Positions 61,245 to 64,000 of a stretch of 64,000 nt of DNA are shown here, piece after piece. The DNA is taken from the NCBI GenBank assembly GCA_009773805.1, contig WTXA01000002.1:1-64000 (forward strand). The letters run 5' to 3'. Both the position numbers and the translations under genes were made by a program. Origin of the DNA: Fusobacteriota bacterium (GTDB lineage: Bacteria > Bacillota > TC1). Below the pieces are notes generated by a model. The model made no database searches, was not told the origin of the DNA, and worked only from the letters and a program-made list of their open reading frames with translations. The first letter of the stretch is position 1. Each line of letters begins with the position of its first letter.

Positions 61245-61742
61245 ATGAACATAAAAACTTATGAACCAAAGTACTGTCAACAGGTATATCACCTATTCTA
61301 CGAAACAGTCCATAAAATAAACCAAAAAGACTATAACAAAAAGCAACTAGACTCATGGGCCCCTTTAACAACAGACCTAAAAAAATGGTGCCAGTCTCTA
61401 TTAGATAATTATACAATAGTAATAGAATCCAATGAAACAACAGAAAAAACAAACAATAAAAAAATAATCGGCTTTGGTGATATAACCAAGGAGGGCTACC
61501 TTAATAGACTCTATGTTCACAAGGACCATAATGGCAAAGGAATAGGAACCCTCCTCGCCAATGAGCTTGAAACACATGCAATAAGCCTAGGTCTATTGGA
61601 AATCACAACCCACGCTTCCATAACTGCCAAACCATTCTTTGAAAAAAGAGGCTATAAACTAATAACAAAACAAACAGTCGAAAGAAACGGACAACAACTA
61701 ATAAACTATGTTATGAAAAAACAAACCAAAAATACACCATAA
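61245..61742 (+). CDS. GNAT N-acetyltransferase
   Basis: 165 aa. Acetyl-CoA-binding segment LNRLYVHKDHNGKGIGTLLA (about 86-105) and the following ITTHASITAKPFFEKRGYKL (about 121-140) are typical of YafP/ElaA-like GNATs, which often have the N-terminus IKTYEPKYCQQVYHLFYETV and INQKDYNKKQLDSWAP. Substrate unknown. The start has AAAAAGGAGGTATACA. Confidence 0.92.
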   Translation: MNIKTYEPKYCQQVYHLFYETVHKINQKDYNKKQLDSWAPLTTDLKKWCQSLLDNYTIVIESNETTEKTNNKKIIGFGDITKEGYLNRLYVHKDHNGKGIGTLLANELETHAISLGLLEITTHASITAKPFFEKRGYKLITKQTVERNGQQLINYVMKKQTKNTP

Positions 61743-61781
61743 ATTTATATCATAGAATTACATCACAGAATTACATCACAA

Positions 61782-61812
61782 AATGAAAAGAAGAAACCTT
61801 ATAGGTTTCTTC
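61782..61812. terminator. Bidirectional terminator between GNAT and EF-G-like gene
   Basis: Stem AAGAAGAAACCT / AGGTTTCTTCTT with a short TATA loop; flanks are T-rich in both directions. Confidence 0.82.
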
Positions 61813-61844
61813 TTACTCTTTATTCCATATTATCCTTTACTATT

Positions 61845-63920
61845 TTACTTATTCTCTTTTTCCTTTTCTACTCTAGCATCTCCTATAATCTTATCTGCAA
61901 TATGAAAAGGCACTTCATCATATCTGACAAATTCAATATTAAAACTACCCCTAGCATGAGTCATAGATCTAAGATCAATAGCATACTCAAAAAGCTCACT
62001 ATGAGGAGCCTCAGCAATAACCAACTCGAAACTATCATCAGATGGTTCCATCTTTAATATCTTGCCTCTTCTCTTGTTAATATCACCCATAACATCGCCC
62101 ATATACATCTCAGGCACCTTGACTGCAACCTTCATAATAGGCTCTAGGAGAATAGGACTAGCAAGCTCCATACCTTTCCTAAAAGCAAGCCCAGCAGCTA
62201 GTCTAAAGGCCATTTCATTAGAGTCTACAGGGTGATAGGATCCATCATGCAAGATAGCCCTAATATTAACAACAGGATAACCAGCTAGAACCCCTCTTTC
62301 AAGAGAGTCTCTTAAACCTCTTTCAACTGCAGGGAAGAAGTTCTTAGGAACTGCTCCACCAAATACCTCTTCTTTAAACTCAAACATCTCGTCGCTGTGT
62401 TCGAATTTAATGTGTACGTCTCCGTATTGTCCAGCTCCGCCTGATTGTTTCTTATGTTTGCCTTGAACATCGGCTTTGCCTTTTATGGTTTCTCTATAGG
62501 CTATTCTAAATGGTATAATCTTAGCTTCTAGACCATAGGTGTTCTTTAAGCGATCTAATATAATTTGTAATTGCACATCACCTTGTCCGCCTATGGTTAG
62601 TTGTCTTGTTTCACTGTTTCTTACTACTACAAAGCTTGGGTCTTCTTCGTGCATCTTGTTTAGGGTCATTCCTATTTTTTCTTCATCACCTTTGTTTTTT
62701 GGTTCTATGGCGATGTAGAGGTTAGGTTGCGGGTACTTAATTGGGTTGAAGACCATTGGGTGTGCTTTATCTGATAGGGTATCTCCTGTTTGGGTTATTG
62801 TTAGTTTGGAGAAGGCTCCTATGTCTCCGGCTACTACCTCTGTGGTCTCTATTTGGTTCTTTCCTCTTAAATAAAACAATCCACCGACTTTGTCCATTTT
62901 CTCTTTGGTACTGTTGTAGATTTCTGTTTCTTTTTTTATCTTTCCTGATATTACCTTGAAGATGGATATTTTACCAACGAAGGGGTCTACTATGGTTTTG
63001 AAGACTACTGCGCAGTATGGTTGGTTTACGTCAACTGGTCTGTCTTCTTCCATATCGTGTCTGAAGCCGTATTTTGCTCCTTCGTAGTTTGGTGCTGGCA
63101 TGTAGTCTAGTACTAAATCTAATAATAAATCGATGCCTATTCCTTTGACTGTACTGCCAACTAGTAGTGGTACTACTGTTCCGTTTAGTAGTGCGGCTCT
63201 CACGCCTTTAATAAATTCGTCGTGGTTGAAGGTTTCTCCTGAGAAGAATTTTTCCATTAGAGTATCGTCTGTGTCGGCTACTATTTCGGTTATTTCTCCA
63301 AATAGTTCTTCGACTTCATCTATCATGTCCTCTGGGATTGGTATTTCTTTTCTTTCTCCTGAAGTATTATCATAGGCCACCTTATTAATAACGTCTACTA
63401 TTCCATTAAACCCGGCTCCTTCTCCTATTGGTAGGGTGAAGGGTACTATGATTTTTCCGTATTTATCTCTTAATTCGCCAATTAGTTTGTGGATGTTGAC
63501 GTTGTCTTTGTCCATTTTGTTGGCGAAGATGATTCTTGGTAGTTCTATATCGTGTGTGTAGCTTAAGACCTTTTCTGTTCCTACTTCTATTCCTGATGAG
63601 GCGTCCATTACTACTAGGGCTGCTTCAGCGGCTCTCATTGCTGCGTATACTTCTCCACTGAAGTCGAAGTATCCTGGTGTGTCTATCAAATTGATTTTAG
63701 TGTCTTTCCATTCTATTGGTACTAGGGATAGTCTTATTGATACTTTTCTGGCTATTTCTTCTTTGTCGAAGTCTGATTGGGTGTTTCCGTCTTCTACTCT
63801 TCCCAGCCTATTGGTAACTCCGGTCCTAAAAAGTAAATTTTCGGTTAGTGTTGTTTTGCCACATCCACTGTGGCCTACGAGAGCGAGGTTTCTGATTTTG
63901 TCAGTTGAGTATGTTTTCAT
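61845..63920 (-). CDS. EF-G-like translational GTPase (EF-G2 type)
   Basis: 691 aa. GTPase motifs GHSGCGKTTLTENLLF (about 16-31), DTPGYFDFSG (about 80-89) and NKMDK (about 134-138). It has the full five-domain EF-G layout but is distinct from the fusA product: G1 is GHSGCGKTT instead of AHIDAGKTT, and the SDFDKEEIARKVSIRLSLVP segment marks the EF-G2 group. Members include non-translocase factors of unknown role. Not a ribosomal protection protein by its G1 motif. The start overlaps the preceding frame by ATGA and uses GGAGG 8 nt upstream. Confidence 0.9.
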   Translation of the reverse strand: MKTYSTDKIRNLALVGHSGCGKTTLTENLLFRTGVTNRLGRVEDGNTQSDFDKEEIARKVSIRLSLVPIEWKDTKINLIDTPGYFDFSGEVYAAMRAAEAALVVMDASSGIEVGTEKVLSYTHDIELPRIIFANKMDKDNVNIHKLIGELRDKYGKIIVPFTLPIGEGAGFNGIVDVINKVAYDNTSGERKEIPIPEDMIDEVEELFGEITEIVADTDDTLMEKFFSGETFNHDEFIKGVRAALLNGTVVPLLVGSTVKGIGIDLLLDLVLDYMPAPNYEGAKYGFRHDMEEDRPVDVNQPYCAVVFKTIVDPFVGKISIFKVISGKIKKETEIYNSTKEKMDKVGGLFYLRGKNQIETTEVVAGDIGAFSKLTITQTGDTLSDKAHPMVFNPIKYPQPNLYIAIEPKNKGDEEKIGMTLNKMHEEDPSFVVVRNSETRQLTIGGQGDVQLQIILDRLKNTYGLEAKIIPFRIAYRETIKGKADVQGKHKKQSGGAGQYGDVHIKFEHSDEMFEFKEEVFGGAVPKNFFPAVERGLRDSLERGVLAGYPVVNIRAILHDGSYHPVDSNEMAFRLAAGLAFRKGMELASPILLEPIMKVAVKVPEMYMGDVMGDINKRRGKILKMEPSDDSFELVIAEAPHSELFEYAIDLRSMTHARGSFNIEFVRYDEVPFHIADKIIGDARVEKEKENK

Positions 63921-64000
63921 TTGGCATCCTCCTTGTTTCTGATCTTCATTTTCTGTTTCGCTTTTTCTCCAGCAGTGTATCTTTCTATTTCCAGTACTTT
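63917..64000 (-). CDS. C-terminal end of an unidentified gene (partial)
   Basis: An open frame enters from beyond base 64000 and ends with TGA overlapping the EF-G-like ATG (ATGA). The visible 27 residues are KVLEIERYTAGEKAKQKMKI then RNKEDAK. It is a charged, helical tail, too short to identify. The four-base overlap supports a real coupled gene. Confidence 0.5.
   Translation of the reverse strand, partial: KVLEIERYTAGEKAKQKMKIRNKEDAK

Noticed and set aside
61845-63920. Tetracycline resistance ribosomal protection protein
   Set aside because: It is an EF-G2-type paralogue by its G1 motif GHSGCGKTT and lacks the Tet(M)-like N-terminus.

Overview
The window is chromosomal DNA from a low-GC, Gram-positive anaerobe (Bacillota). 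The str/rpo ribosomal gene order, a PPi-type phosphofructokinase, a MurT/GatD-like pair, FNR/CRP and XRE regulators, near-consensus sigma-A promoters and GGAGG ribosome binding sites all fit. A Tissierellia/Peptoniphilaceae-like or other clostridial host is my best guess, but the genus cannot be read from the sequence. I see no insertion sequence, CRISPR array, rRNA gene or phage.

Layout. 1-13.9 kb (minus strand) is the core translation/transcription block: tuf start, fusA, rpsG, rpsL, an L7Ae-like protein, rpoC, rpoB, rplL, rplJ, rplA, rplK, nusG, secE and rpmG. It is cut into units by internal promoters, terminators and an L10 autoregulatory leader. 14-20 kb holds glmS, glmM, a COG2509 FAD protein and an apparently self-regulated LacI repressor. 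20-24.4 kb is a set of small accessory genes: nitroreductase, a 56-residue ORF, GNAT-YoaP, YjbR, a VWA protein, a macrodomain protein and a membrane protein. 24.4-28.9 kb holds a 6S RNA joined to tRNA-Leu(CAG), a plus-strand tal / PRC-barrel / rpiB group, tRNA-Leu(GAG) and a PPi-type phosphofructokinase. 28.9-38.8 kb (minus) holds an AAA/DUF4143 ATPase with phased upstream repeats, an ABC exporter, and a long tightly packed operon (mscL, YgjP-like peptidase, acpS, nnr, alr, amidohydrolase, tsaE, tsaB, rimI). 38.9-42 kb (plus) has a MATE transporter, CCA-adding enzyme, thioredoxin and rhodanese. 42-47.2 kb (minus) is degV, a divergent murT/gatD-like pair, an N-acyl-D-amino-acid deacylase and a Crp/Fnr regulator. 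47.2-50.8 kb encodes envelope proteins (bactofilin-like, CmpB-like, LRR). 50.8-54.3 kb is a multi-subunit Fe-S/FAD amino-acid-type dehydrogenase operon behind a promoter plus attenuator-like hairpin. 54.3-60.7 kb is a duplicated lactococcin-972-like bacteriocin locus with its regulators. 60.8-64 kb has an XRE regulator, a GNAT and an EF-G paralogue.

Most interesting parts. (1) The bacteriocin locus has two bacteriocin-like genes and two 7TM DUF1430-type genes. The downstream 7TM gene is fused in frame to the C-terminus of an unrelated GerMN lipoprotein, and the usual ABC ATPase gene is absent. One deletion would explain both. (2) The MurT/GatD-like pair appears to have lost the GatD catalytic cysteine and several MurT motifs, and is translationally coupled to a D-aminoacylase and a Crp-type regulator. 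This is a candidate repurposed cell-wall system. (3) The 6S RNA ends 5 nt before a tRNA, so RNase P may form its 3' end. (4) Several promoters carry operators that can be read directly: LacI, the XRE repressors and the DUF4143 ATPase repeats.
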